Positions 46,328 through 55,555 of a stretch of 64,000 nucleotides of DNA are shown here, piece after piece; within the stretch, counting starts at the first letter, position 1; each line of letters begins with the position of its first letter. The position numbers and the translations under genes were made by a program. Below the pieces are notes generated by a model. That model did not search any database and was not told the DNA's origin. It saw only the letters and a program-made list of their open reading frames with translations. Source of the DNA: Alistipes sp. (GTDB lineage: Bacteria; Bacteroidota; Bacteroidia; Bacteroidales; Rikenellaceae); the NCBI GenBank assembly GCA_017474235.1, contig JAFVIB010000044.1, positions 35,785 to 99,784 of the forward strand, in the 5' to 3' direction.

Positions 46328-49282
46328 TTAGTGTATTAAGTATTTAACAATATCTTGCATAAGTAAATCTCGTTCCTTACTATCTGTTATAGACTCAAAA
46401 GGAAAACTCATAACAAATGTCGCACAATCGCCTTTATAGCCCACGGCTGCTGCCAAACGGCTATCCGGATAGTGCATCAGTGCTGTCGCTCCATCGGTTG
46501 CAGCAAGTCCATCCACAGAATTAACAGTATAGTAATCAGGACGATAGTCACGACAGAAGTGGTAATCACGACCTGTTAGGCGAATAGGTGAACGGCTGGC
46601 AGTTGTTGCAACAGAACCCTTTGTCGCGCAATTGCCAATAAATGAGAAATGGAGGCTCTTCTCTGCAAATTCGACATCTCGACTCTCGCCACTGCTATAC
46701 AAGTCTGTACCGATATATGCGCCGGAGATAATTAAAGCACCACTTGACTTTAAGTAATCATTTATAACGCTCTGCAAATCAGCAGTAAAGCACTGATATT
46801 TTGCAGGTGCAACACCACGACCTACTGTTGTTGTGCGCTGCTTACCGAGTATTATATCTACAATATCGAATGTTTTCAAATCGACCTCTCCGCGCTCTAC
46901 GGCAGCCACAGAAGAGGAGTAGAACGAGCAACCTGCCGTAAGAAGGCTTACACCGTGTGTATATGGGTAGTCAAAGCTATTTCCACCTACAAGTTTACCC
47001 TCATAATCGCTATAAGAGACACCCAAAGCCTTCTGCTCTACCCTCTCGCGACGCTTTGTCACATCATAAACGCGCTGTTCGCCAATAAACGCCACATCTT
47101 TGATATACGCCACGCCACTATCGAACTCATTATGGAAACCATCCTCCCTGCACTCAGGCGCAGCAAGACGGTCAAAGCCATTGACTACCATAGCCGTAGC
47201 TGTGGCATCATCACGCTGACAGACAGAGAGAATTTCACTCGGGAAGCTCTCGCCACCTGCATTTATAGCAGTTACACGATAGCTATAAATAACTCCTTTC
47301 TTCTGCTTGGTTATCAGCGTTGTATCGGTCACAACACGACCATTATCAAATCCATTTTCCCCTTCGCGAGTATAGACCACATAGGCTGTCGGCGTTGCAG
47401 TAATTTCAAGCGTATCGGTTGTAGGATGCCAACTCAGCTTAACATCTCCATCGGCTGTAGGAGTTGTTGCAAAGCCATTTACAGGTAGCGGAGCGACTAC
47501 ATAGTCTGTCTTATATTGAGCAGAGAGATGACGCAAAACCGCCTTATATATAGCTCGAGAGACGATAAACTTAAAGTTTGGATCGTGTCCGAGGCGCATA
47601 TCTGCAAGATTTTGATGCGAGAGTAGCTCGAGCAACATTGTCGGTGTAGATGGCACTCGCGCCTCGAAGTATGAGCTATTCCACATACCTCTACGACGCC
47701 ACTCAGGCTCGTATGTTGCGCGTATATCCCCCGCAATCTGCGACATAACAAGGTCTGTAAGATCTCGAGAGCGATAACGGCTTGCTCCACCCTCAAACTT
47801 ACCCTTATTAAAGCGAGTATAGTATATTCCGAGTGTACCTATCGTTGCATCATCATCCGTAATACCTGCATCAGAGTGAAAAGCGAGTGACATATCGACC
47901 GGAATACCAAGACCTTCAACCTTCTTGAGTCTATCCGAACCACCCATCAGCGCATTGACCCACTCGCCACGACACATATAGTCATCCTTATAGTCGTTAG
48001 TGTCACTCTGAAGATTATATACAGACTCGTCAAAGCCCGCCCACTGTAACCAATAGCGTGCGCCCTCACAGTAGCGAGGCATAGAGCTTGTTATTGGACG
48101 ATAATCACCACCTTCAACCCTCATTGAATCGACCACCGTACGGGCTACATTACCATAACCACCACCAATCTTAACAGCATCGGCACTAACAACACAATTA
48201 TTTGATTTACAATAATTTGAAAGAGTTACTGCAACCTTATCTTTACCAACAGTAAAGTGGTGTGTTCCCAAATATATCCAAGTACCGCCACCGATGCGCT
48301 GATTGACGCGATACCTACTCTCGCCGCCCGAGTGGTGGACTGTATAGAGGGCATCATCTGCGCTATTTTTAAATGAGCGATAGCTCACATAGACTGCATA
48401 TTCGCCACCTCTATCAAATGTCGCAGACCACTGCGCAGCACTCTTATCGTTAGCCTTATTAGTGGTCTTTGCAACACGACTTGTACCATCCTTAAATGGG
48501 TTTTCGCCCGACAGATAGACCCTCTTTGTATGGGCAAAACCTACCGTATCGCTACCCCACACGCCCTCTGCACCACGCTCCGCATAGCCTGCGCCATCAT
48601 TATCGACAATAATCTCACAAGTCTGAAAATCACGCTCTCGAGGTAACAAAACCGTCGCTCCGGCGCGCTCAAGCATAGGCACAAGATATGGCAACACATA
48701 GCTCTGAGTGTATAAATCCTCCACTGTCTGCCAAAGTAGTGAGCGTTGCCAAATCCACCTGTTCACATCCTCGTCAAAGTAGCGACCGTGACTCTGCCAC
48801 ATAGCTATATGTCTATCTTTCAGACCTTTAGTAATACTAAAAGGTCGTTCTGCACGAACCAACTGACTACCTACGCCATCATTTACAAAGTGCTTAACAC
48901 CCCTATCGGATGAGCGGTAGAAGAGCGGTATATAAAACTCAAGGGAGTGTCCGTCAGAGATAATCTCAATATCTCTCTTTTGCAAATTTTTAGGCAGACA
49001 GAGGCGTACAGAGTCATATATCGCCAACAGATTATCCTCTCGAACAGGATAGTAAGATATATTCTTCGAGGCATCAATAACCACCTTATTCCCCTTAACC
49101 ACCACCGAGTTTACCCCGACAGGGACACCCTTTAGCTCTCGCTTGACAATGCGCGTAAGGGTCTGAGAGATTGCAGTTTGAACACTATCTGCGACAACCT
49201 CTTTAGGGGCTGCAACAGCTATCTGCACTGTAAGCAGAAGAGTGAAGAGGTGAAGTATTTTATAAATAAGATTTTGTTTCAT
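46328..49282 (-). CDS. Large secreted N-acetylmuramoyl-L-alanine amidase-like protein (xanthan lyase type)
   Basis: This 984-residue exported protein follows the multidomain form often misnamed xanthan lyase in Bacteroidetes. After a signal peptide (~1-24) come an N-terminal domain resembling GerMN-like repeats, an amidase_3 core split by an insertion (WQSHGRYFDEDVNRW near 160, and the zinc-site SLAFHSDAG near 470), a golvesin-like beta domain in the insertion (~285-370, KVAVTLSNYCKS), a fibronectin III domain (~600-700) and a Rossmann-like C-terminal region. Histidines expected for zinc are visible. Target glycan or peptidoglycan is inferred. It heads an operon with GH20, a transporter and dusB. 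Confidence 0.75.
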   Translation of the reverse strand: MKQNLIYKILHLFTLLLTVQIAVAAPKEVVADSVQTAISQTLTRIVKRELKGVPVGVNSVVVKGNKVVIDASKNISYYPVREDNLLAIYDSVRLCLPKNLQKRDIEIISDGHSLEFYIPLFYRSSDRGVKHFVNDGVGSQLVRAERPFSITKGLKDRHIAMWQSHGRYFDEDVNRWIWQRSLLWQTVEDLYTQSYVLPYLVPMLERAGATVLLPRERDFQTCEIIVDNDGAGYAERGAEGVWGSDTVGFAHTKRVYLSGENPFKDGTSRVAKTTNKANDKSAAQWSATFDRGGEYAVYVSYRSFKNSADDALYTVHHSGGESRYRVNQRIGGGTWIYLGTHHFTVGKDKVAVTLSNYCKSNNCVVSADAVKIGGGYGNVARTVVDSMRVEGGDYRPITSSMPRYCEGARYWLQWAGFDESVYNLQSDTNDYKDDYMCRGEWVNALMGGSDRLKKVEGLGIPVDMSLAFHSDAGITDDDATIGTLGIYYTRFNKGKFEGGASRYRSRDLTDLVMSQIAGDIRATYEPEWRRRGMWNSSYFEARVPSTPTMLLELLSHQNLADMRLGHDPNFKFIVSRAIYKAVLRHLSAQYKTDYVVAPLPVNGFATTPTADGDVKLSWHPTTDTLEITATPTAYVVYTREGENGFDNGRVVTDTTLITKQKKGVIYSYRVTAINAGGESFPSEILSVCQRDDATATAMVVNGFDRLAAPECREDGFHNEFDSGVAYIKDVAFIGEQRVYDVTKRRERVEQKALGVSYSDYEGKLVGGNSFDYPYTHGVSLLTAGCSFYSSSVAAVERGEVDLKTFDIVDIILGKQRTTTVGRGVAPAKYQCFTADLQSVINDYLKSSGALIISGAYIGTDLYSSGESRDVEFAEKSLHFSFIGNCATKGSVATTASRSPIRLTGRDYHFCRDYRPDYYTVNSVDGLAATDGATALMHYPDSRLAAAVGYKGDCATFVMSFPFESITDSKERDLLMQDIVKYLIH

Positions 49283-49295
49283 AGATGCAAAGATA

Positions 49296-49303
49296 CAAAA
49301 TTA
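49296..49303 (-). promoter_or_regulatory. -7 element (TAATTTTG) for the amidase operon
   Basis: An exact minus-strand match lies 13 nt before the amidase start. It nearly abuts a plus-strand -7 box, making a compact divergent promoter pair. Confidence 0.45.
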
Positions 49304-49308
49304 ATTAT

Positions 49309-49316
49309 TAATTTTG
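49309..49316 (+). promoter_or_regulatory. -7 element (TAATTTTG), predicted leaderless DUF5689 gene
   Basis: An exact TAnnTTTG match ends 4 nt before the ATG at 49321. No clear -33 TTTG. Confidence 0.45.
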
Positions 49317-49320
49317 CCCT

Positions 49321-50082
49321 ATGAGACCGATTTTATCCGCCATATTATCGCTACTTATCTTCACTTGTTGCAGAAGCTATAGCACACCCGAAGAGAGTCG
49401 GGATGAACTTGTAGCACATACAACCATTGAAGAGCTTTATCAGATGTGTCAAATAGCACCTTTCACACCCCATATAGAACTGAAGGTAAGAGGCAAAGTA
49501 GTCGGCTGCGACAGAGGCGGATACCTACATAACGAGCTATTTATCGACGACGGCACAGGCAGAGCAAAGGTACTAATAGAGAGATATTTCATCTCTAATT
49601 TATATCCCGAAGGCGTAGAGTTATCTATCGACCTCAACGGTCTAACTATAGCCCAAATAGACCATATTTTACAAATCGGTCTATCCCCGACAAGTAGCAA
49701 GAGAACTCTTGACCTTATAGGTTCGCAACAGGTTTTAGACCAACATATTACACGCGGCAATTCTATCAATCCTTTACCTCCAAAAGAGTACTCTGTAGCA
49801 GATATAACGACCACGATGTGCGGAGAGTTGGTAAAGATAGACAATGTGATACACTTTCCGGCAGACAGCACCGATGTAAAGACAGCCGGTGGATACCACC
49901 GCTTCAGCGATAGTGACCTGAATTTTATCAATATCTACATCAATCCCCAAAGCACGGGAGCGGGCAAGATATTACCTCAAGAGAAATGTTCAATAACCGG
50001 CATAGTATCCTATAAATCAGGCACAAGCACAACAAGTGGGCTCTTTCTTCTTCCCCGCAAGGATAGCGATATATGGCAATAG
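49321..50082 (+). CDS. DUF5689 exported protein (OB-fold type)
   Basis: This is a 253-residue protein with an N-terminal export signal (RPILSAILSLLIFTCC, a lipobox-like Cys pair) and a DUF5689-type domain: IEELYQMCQ, KVRGKVVGCDRGGYLHNELFIDDGTGRAKVLI (split by me from 50 to 85), and a second beta-rich half ending in a SGLFLLPRKDSDIW tail. The fold is OB-like and the function is unknown. It is convergent with the ABC-F gene; no hairpin terminator is visible in the 26-nt gap. Confidence 0.7.
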   Translation: MRPILSAILSLLIFTCCRSYSTPEESRDELVAHTTIEELYQMCQIAPFTPHIELKVRGKVVGCDRGGYLHNELFIDDGTGRAKVLIERYFISNLYPEGVELSIDLNGLTIAQIDHILQIGLSPTSSKRTLDLIGSQQVLDQHITRGNSINPLPPKEYSVADITTTMCGELVKIDNVIHFPADSTDVKTAGGYHRFSDSDLNFINIYINPQSTGAGKILPQEKCSITGIVSYKSGTSTTSGLFLLPRKDSDIWQ

Positions 50083-50108
50083 AAAAAAGCCGAATACACT
50101 CTCTTAAT

Positions 50109-52043
50109 CTACTGCTCGCTTTCGACTATTTCTAACTCATAGACAGCCTTTTCCCACTCGTGCATAAGGTGGTCAAGGCGTTGTTTTAGGGCATCGTAAG
50201 CCTTATAATCATCAGCGTTATACTCTGTAGCTGTGGCAAACTTGGCGTCGTATTGAGCTATCTCAGCTTCCACCTCGGCGGTCTGAGCCTCGATAGTCTC
50301 GACAGCCTTACGATGGCGACGGATTGTCTTTTCAAGTTCCTTTTTCTGTTCGTAGCTCAATTTGCCCTTAGATGGCTCTTGAGTTTGCTGAGTACGAGGC
50401 TTATCGTCCTTACGCTCAATCTCTTGCAGACTTTCAACCTTTCGCTTTTCGAGAAAGTAGTAGATGCCGCCCAAATACTCTTTTACTCCGCCATCACGGA
50501 ATTCATAGACCTTATCTACAATGCCGTCAAGAAACTCTCGGTCGTGCGAAACGAGTACAACCGTGCCGTCAAATTTACGCAGAGCCTCCTTGAGAATATC
50601 TTTCGAGCGCATATCCATATGGTTTGTCGGCTCATCAAGCACAAGCAGGTTGTGTGGCTCAAGCATCATACGCGCCATAGCAAGGCGTGAACGCTCGCCT
50701 CCTGATAGTACCTTGACCTTCTTATCCACATTCTCGCCACGGAATAGAAATGCTCCCAAAATATCGCGTAGGCGGGTGCGAATATCGCCCACAGCCACAC
50801 GGTCGAGGGTGTCATAGACGGTAAACTCGCCATTCATCAAATCATCTTGATTTTGGGCATAATAGCCGATGCTGACATTTGCACCGAGGCGTATAGAGCC
50901 TTCGGTCGGCTCGGTCTCACCGATAAGTATTCGGGCAAATGTAGTCTTCCCCTCGCCATTACGACCTACAAGAGCTATCTTATCGCCCTTGGTAATTGTA
51001 AATTCGGCATCGGAAAAGACTCTGTGCGCTCCGAAACTCTTACCAACACCCTTTACCTCTGCAACCATCTGACCTGAGCGTGGAGCAGGTGGAAACTTGA
51101 TATTTAGTGTAGCCAAATCCTCCTCATCGACCTCAATACGCTCTAACTTATCAAGCTGCTTGATGCGCGACTGCACCTGATTTGACTTGGTAGGCTTATA
51201 GCGGAACTTCTCGATAAACTCCTCACTCTTCTCTATAAGTCGCTGCTGATTTTGGTATGCAGCAAGCTGTTGCGCACGACGCTCGGCACGAAGTGTAACA
51301 AATTGAGAGTAAGGAACTTTATAGTCGTATATCTTACCTAATGACAGCTCTATGGTGCGAGTTGTGACATTATCAAGAAATGCACGGTCGTGCGAAATGA
51401 GAAGTACAGCACCATTGTAGTTCTTCAGATACTCCTCCAACCACTGTATAGACTCAATGTCAAGGTGATTTGTCGGCTCATCAAGCAGAAATATTGACGG
51501 GCGACGCAGCAGTAGCTTCGCCAGCTCGATACGCATACGCCAACCGCCTGAGAATGTGCTGGTTGGCTTATCAAACTCCTCACGACGGAAACCCAATCCG
51601 AGCAGTGTCTTTTCAATATCGGCATCGCGGGTATCTCCACCGAGGATATGATACCTGTCTGAGGCATCGTTAAGGCGATGGAGCAACTTTTCATAGCTCT
51701 CACTCTCAAAATCTGTACGCTCTGCAATCTCGGCAGTGAGCCTCTCAATCTCAGCCTCTATGGCGAGTACCTCCTCAAAAGCCTTTGCAGTCTCGGCAAT
51801 AAGTGTTGTGGTATCAGCAACCTGCATCTGCTGTGGCAGGTAGCCTATTGTGCAGTCAGCAGTGCGAGTGACAGCTCCTGAAGTGGGTTGCTGAAGTCCT
51901 GCAATAAGTTTGAGTATCGTTGTCTTTCCCGCGCCATTCTTGCCGACAAGTCCTACGCGGTCTTTAGGGTTTATCAGAAAGGATATTTGGTCGAATAGTG
52001 TCCAACCTCCAAAGCTGACAGATAAGTTATCTACAGATATCAT
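50109..52043 (-). CDS. ABC-F family ATPase
   Basis: This is a 644-residue cytoplasmic protein with two ABC domains and no membrane segment. Walker A motifs are GLVGKNGAGKTTILK (~34) and ALVGRNGEGKTTFAR (~350); signatures are TFSGGWRMRIELAK (~161) and VLSGGERSRLAMAR (~448), each followed by LDEPTNH. The linker (~235-310) and a C-terminal charged coiled coil (~545-644) match Uup-like ABC-F translation factors. It acts at the ribosome; a housekeeping role is more likely than drug resistance, but this cannot be decided by sequence alone. Confidence 0.88.
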   Translation of the reverse strand: MISVDNLSVSFGGWTLFDQISFLINPKDRVGLVGKNGAGKTTILKLIAGLQQPTSGAVTRTADCTIGYLPQQMQVADTTTLIAETAKAFEEVLAIEAEIERLTAEIAERTDFESESYEKLLHRLNDASDRYHILGGDTRDADIEKTLLGLGFRREEFDKPTSTFSGGWRMRIELAKLLLRRPSIFLLDEPTNHLDIESIQWLEEYLKNYNGAVLLISHDRAFLDNVTTRTIELSLGKIYDYKVPYSQFVTLRAERRAQQLAAYQNQQRLIEKSEEFIEKFRYKPTKSNQVQSRIKQLDKLERIEVDEEDLATLNIKFPPAPRSGQMVAEVKGVGKSFGAHRVFSDAEFTITKGDKIALVGRNGEGKTTFARILIGETEPTEGSIRLGANVSIGYYAQNQDDLMNGEFTVYDTLDRVAVGDIRTRLRDILGAFLFRGENVDKKVKVLSGGERSRLAMARMMLEPHNLLVLDEPTNHMDMRSKDILKEALRKFDGTVVLVSHDREFLDGIVDKVYEFRDGGVKEYLGGIYYFLEKRKVESLQEIERKDDKPRTQQTQEPSKGKLSYEQKKELEKTIRRHRKAVETIEAQTAEVEAEIAQYDAKFATATEYNADDYKAYDALKQRLDHLMHEWEKAVYELEIVESEQ

Positions 52044-52059
52044 TTATTTATGTTTTTAT

Positions 52060-52114
52060 GAGGTTTTACTGCCCTAACATCCTTCTCAAAGTCTGTCAAG
52101 CGTTGTAAAACCTC
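52060..52114 (-). other. Long-loop hairpin between rpe and ABC-F genes
   Basis: A perfect 10-bp inverted repeat (52060-52069 / 52105-52114) encloses 35 nt, in the 90-nt gap upstream of the ABC-F start. It may be a terminator of the ROK operon lacking a U tract, or a leader element of the ABC-F gene. Confidence 0.35.
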
Positions 52115-52133
52115 TCCTACTGAGTGCTTGGTG

Positions 52134-53243
52134 TTACGCGTTAAGTATCTTTACAATCTCTGCCTCGGGGTCCGGTGCTGCGAATACAGCCGAGCCGGCT
52201 ACAACAACATCAACACCTGCCTCAAAGACCTCTGCTGCATTTGCCGCCGATATTCCGCCGTCAATCTCTATCAGACAGTCAGGGTTGAGTGTTGCTATCA
52301 TCTGCTTTAGCTCTCTGACCTTATCGAGCGAATGAGGCATAAACGACTGACCGCCAAAACCGGGCTCTACGCTCATTATAAGTACCATATCGAGCTTTGG
52401 CAACCACTCCTTAAGCACACTTGGCTCTGTTGCCGGCTTGATACTTATACCAGCCTTTGCACCTGCATTGTGAATAGCATCTATGCAGGCATCTATATCT
52501 TCTGCCGCCTCATAGTGGAATGTAACATAGTCAGAGCCGGCTTTAACAAACTTCTCGACATAGCGTATCGGGTCACAAATCATCAGATGGGTATCTATTG
52601 TCTTTGTGCTGACCTTAGTCACTGCATTTAGCACAGGAAAGCCAAAGGAGATGTTCGGAACAAACACTCCGTCCATAATATCGACATGTACCCATTCGGC
52701 TGCCGAGCGGTTGAGCATCAGCGTATCGCGCTCAAGATTACCAAAGTCGGCAGATAGTATTGAAGGTGCTACAATTCGTTTCATACGGCAAATGTATCTA
52801 TTATTCTCAAAATTCACAAATCCACAACTACAAAAGAGAGCCTTACTCGCGCTATTTTGTGGCTCTACTGTGGCATATAGGGTATCAATACCCAAACTTC
52901 GCGCTGCATATTGCACTGTCTTTAGAGCATCACGACCATACCCCTTACCTCTATACTGCTCAGGATATATCAGAATACCCACCTCTGCTCCACCTGCGTT
53001 GTAGTCAAAGAGATCTATTGCTCCCACAATATCTGTTCCGACCTCAATCATCAGCCTAATCTGCCCATTAGCCGCAAAACCGAGTTGTTGATTTTCAACA
53101 AATTGCTCTATCTCCTCACGGCAATATGGTGGATGAGGGTCTGAGTAGGCAGCAAGTGCGGGGTCATTCTCCCATAAAAGAATAGTGCCGACATCCGAAG
53201 AGACGACACTACGCAGTCTGCAAACTTCACCCTGCAAGACCAT
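52134..53243 (-). CDS. rpe: GNAT acetyltransferase fused in frame to ribulose-phosphate 3-epimerase
   Basis: One open frame of 369 residues. Residues 1-153 are a GNAT acetyltransferase (acetyl-CoA loop EQYRGKGYGRDALK near 95-108); residues 154-369 are a complete ribulose-5-phosphate 3-epimerase starting MKRIVAPSILSADFG, with HVDIMDGVFVPN, HLMICDP and EIDGGI metal and substrate sites. No stop separates the two. The Rpe part is a normal 216 residues and could start alone at ATG 52784, where an internal consensus promoter sits. Rpe serves the pentose phosphate pathway. The gene starts one base after the ROK stop. Confidence 0.85.
   Translation of the reverse strand: MVLQGEVCRLRSVVSSDVGTILLWENDPALAAYSDPHPPYCREEIEQFVENQQLGFAANGQIRLMIEVGTDIVGAIDLFDYNAGGAEVGILIYPEQYRGKGYGRDALKTVQYAARSLGIDTLYATVEPQNSASKALFCSCGFVNFENNRYICRMKRIVAPSILSADFGNLERDTLMLNRSAAEWVHVDIMDGVFVPNISFGFPVLNAVTKVSTKTIDTHLMICDPIRYVEKFVKAGSDYVTFHYEAAEDIDACIDAIHNAGAKAGISIKPATEPSVLKEWLPKLDMVLIMSVEPGFGGQSFMPHSLDKVRELKQMIATLNPDCLIEIDGGISAANAAEVFEAGVDVVVAGSAVFAAPDPEAEIVKILNA
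52789..52820 (-). promoter_or_regulatory. Consensus promoter TTTG-N20-TACATTTG inside the GNAT coding region
   Basis: On the minus strand the -33 TTTG is at 52820-52817 and -7 TACATTTG at 52796-52789, ending 4 nt before the internal ATG at 52784. It predicts a leaderless mRNA for Rpe alone. Confidence 0.7.
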
Positions 53244-53244
53244 A

Positions 53245-54471
53245 CTAAAGACCGATTACCTGATTGCGGATAAGCATCGCTACGCCCCACGCAGGAGCAT
53301 TCTCGCTCATCTTCGATAGGCGGAACTTAGTATCTTTATAGACTAAGTTGAGTGAGTATTTGTTTGTCGCGCTCTTGAGTGGCAACATAATATAGTCGCC
53401 TGCCGCGGCAAGATTACCACCGACAATAACGGTCTCAGGGTTAAAGATATTGATAAGTATCGCCACAGCCTTGCCAATCTTCTCTCCAGCCTCCTCAATA
53501 AGTTCGATAGATAGATTGTCGTCGTTGCGTGCAGCATTTATAATATCGTTGATGTGAATAGTCTCTCCGCTCTCATACTTAGGGCGCAAAATTGAGTTAG
53601 CACCGCCACGAATAAGTTCGCTCATCTTCTCCTCAATGGCAAGACCTGATACCTCTGTCTCAAGGCAACCCTTCTTGCCGCAGAAACAGATCTTCTCGTT
53701 GTCAAAGAATGGGATATGACCAAACTCGCCCGCAAAACCATTCTTACCATAGAAGAGTTTACCACCTACTACAATACCGATAGCCACACCGAGTCCGAGG
53801 TGAAGATAGAGTACATTACTCTCATCCTTTGAACGACCGAATGTGTACTCGGCATAACAGCGTGAACGGGTATCATTCTCAATCAGTACACGAATACCAA
53901 TTCTCTGCTCAATAATCTCCTTGAGTGATGTCTCTACGCTTGTAAAGTATTTATACGAGCGACCCTGCTGTGTATTTACACGACCTACAATGCAGACACC
54001 CACTCCGAGAATATGGCTCTTGTCGATACCGCAGTTGTTAATAAAATTCTCAATATTGTCGCAGATTTTCTCAAGACACTGTGTACGGTCACTCAGCTCA
54101 AAAGTATCATCTACAACCTCCCGAATTACATTATTTTGCAAATCGGTAATTACAAAGGTCATACGGTCACGACCAACATTAATGCCGGCAAAATATATCG
54201 CAGTATTTGTCAGTCCGAACACATTAGGGCGACGACCTCCCGGGGTCTCAACCTTACCTAAATCGGTAACAATACCCTCATCACACAGCTCCTGCACCAA
54301 TTTGGTAATCGTCGGCACACTTATTCGAAGCTCCTTTGTCAGCTCGGCGAGTGTAGATTCGCCATTAACTGCCATATAGGCAATTATGTTACGCTTGATT
54401 ATATTGTTCTTCTGCAACAGACCTTTATTTTCGGTCTCCTGATTGTTGAAAAAGTCTATTAATGAGCTCAT
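53245..54471 (-). CDS. ROK family transcriptional regulator (NagC/XylR type)
   Basis: This is a 408-residue protein with an N-terminal winged helix (~20-85, ELTKELRISVPTITKLVQEL) and a ROK sugar-kinase-like domain. It shows the zinc-binding CFCGKKGCLE (~267-276) and the GLGVAIGIVVGGKLFYG segment. ROK repressors bind sugar signals such as N-acetylglucosamine-6-phosphate or xylose. It is translationally next to the GNAT-Rpe frame, hinting at pentose or amino-sugar control, but the ligand is not visible. Confidence 0.88.
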   Translation of the reverse strand: MSSLIDFFNNQETENKGLLQKNNIIKRNIIAYMAVNGESTLAELTKELRISVPTITKLVQELCDEGIVTDLGKVETPGGRRPNVFGLTNTAIYFAGINVGRDRMTFVITDLQNNVIREVVDDTFELSDRTQCLEKICDNIENFINNCGIDKSHILGVGVCIVGRVNTQQGRSYKYFTSVETSLKEIIEQRIGIRVLIENDTRSRCYAEYTFGRSKDESNVLYLHLGLGVAIGIVVGGKLFYGKNGFAGEFGHIPFFDNEKICFCGKKGCLETEVSGLAIEEKMSELIRGGANSILRPKYESGETIHINDIINAARNDDNLSIELIEEAGEKIGKAVAILINIFNPETVIVGGNLAAAGDYIMLPLKSATNKYSLNLVYKDTKFRLSKMSENAPAWGVAMLIRNQVIGL

Positions 54472-54499
54472 TTCACACCTGTTTATTTGTTAACCGTGA

Positions 54500-54507
54500 C
54501 AAATATA
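54500..54507 (-). promoter_or_regulatory. -7 element (TATATTTG) for the ROK operon
   Basis: An exact minus-strand match lies 28 nt before the ROK start, directly downstream of the fabD terminator. Confidence 0.5.
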
Positions 54508-54510
54508 GTA

Positions 54511-54537
54511 AAAAAGAGTGGAAAAATCCCACTCTTT
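54511..54537 (-). terminator. fabD terminator
   Basis: A stem AAAGAGTGG / CCACTCTTT with a short loop, then T-rich on the minus strand. Confidence 0.75.
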
Positions 54538-54569
54538 ATTAAAAAATTTTTCAAAAATCTTAAAATTTA

Positions 54570-55448
54570 TTAAAGACAACTTACTGAATTAACCTCTACA
54601 TTGCTATTTATCTTGCTTATAAGCCCCTGAAGAACAGTACCGCAACCAACCTCGGTAAATGATGTTGCACCATCCTCAATCATCTGCTCTACGCTCTGTC
54701 GCCAACGCACAGGTACTGTAAGTTGGGCAATGAGGTTTTTCTTAATCTGCTCGGGGTCGGTGTATGGTTTGGCATCGACATTCTGATAGATAGGACAGAG
54801 TGGAGTAGAGAACTCAGCCTCGAAGATAGCCTTCTCAAGCTCTACGCGCGCACTCTCCATAAGTGGCGAGTGGAATGCACCGCCCACAGGTAGCGGAAGG
54901 GCTCTCTTTGCGCCGGCAGCCTTCATCTCCTTACAGGCAGCCTTAACTGCCTCTGCCGCCCCCGAGATAACTACCTGACCCGGGCAGTTGTAGTTTGCAG
55001 CCACAACAACGCCGTCACACTGCTCGCATACACGCTCTATAGTATCATCGTCAAGAGCAAGTACGGCAGCCATACTTCCCTCCTCGGCTTGACAAGCTCT
55101 CTGCATTGCTGCAGCTCGCTTGGCTACAAGTGTCAATCCATCCTCAAAAGTCAATGCTCCTGATGCTACGAGAGCCGAAAATTCGCCTAATGAGTGACCA
55201 GCTACCGCATCAGGGGTAATCCCCAATACCTTTGCAAGAACAACAGAGTGCAGGAATACTGCCGGCTGTGTAACATTCGTCTGGCGCAACTGCTCGGCTG
55301 TACCCTCAAACATTATATCGGTAATTCTGAAACCTAAAATCTCATTTGCCTTCTCAAAAAGCTCTTTGGCAACCTCGGAGTTGTCATATAACTCCTTGCC
55401 CATACCCGGGAACTGTGAGCCTTGACCCGGAAATACAAAAACCTTCAT
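54570..55448 (-). CDS. fabD: Malonyl-CoA:ACP transacylase
   Basis: FabD transfers malonyl from CoA to acyl carrier protein for fatty-acid synthesis. It has 292 residues, with FPGQGSQFPGMG (residues 5-16), the nucleophile Ser in AGHSLGEFSAL (~88), the NCPGQVVISG (~154) and the catalytic His in GGAFHSPLM (~194). It stands alone on a consensus promoter and terminator. Confidence 0.96.
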   Translation of the reverse strand: MKVFVFPGQGSQFPGMGKELYDNSEVAKELFEKANEILGFRITDIMFEGTAEQLRQTNVTQPAVFLHSVVLAKVLGITPDAVAGHSLGEFSALVASGALTFEDGLTLVAKRAAAMQRACQAEEGSMAAVLALDDDTIERVCEQCDGVVVAANYNCPGQVVISGAAEAVKAACKEMKAAGAKRALPLPVGGAFHSPLMESARVELEKAIFEAEFSTPLCPIYQNVDAKPYTDPEQIKKNLIAQLTVPVRWRQSVEQMIEDGATSFTEVGCGTVLQGLISKINSNVEVNSVSCL

Positions 55449-55468
55449 ATTGTTATTGTTTAACGAAG

Positions 55469-55499
55469 CAAAGGTAGGGATTTCTTTCGAAGAATCAAA
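55469..55499 (-). promoter_or_regulatory. Consensus promoter TTTG-N19-TACCTTTG for fabD
   Basis: -33 at 55499-55496 and -7 at 55476-55469 on the minus strand; leader ~17 nt. Confidence 0.72.
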
Positions 55500-55515
55500 T
55501 TGTGGTGGCTCGGTA

Positions 55516-55549
55516 TTTGTGAAACAGTGGCTGTAATCAATAAAATTTG
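55516..55549 (+). promoter_or_regulatory. Promoter TTTG-N21-TAAAATTTG, predicted near-leaderless
   Basis: -33 TTTG is at 55516-55519; the -7 box (55541-55549) has one extra base. It ends 6 nt before the ATG at 55556. Confidence 0.45.
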
Positions 55550-55555
55550 CGAATT

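Noticed and set aside
50109-52043. An antibiotic-resistance ABC-F protein
   Set aside because: The two-domain layout with a long C-terminal coiled coil fits Uup-type housekeeping members, and there is no sign of a mobile context.
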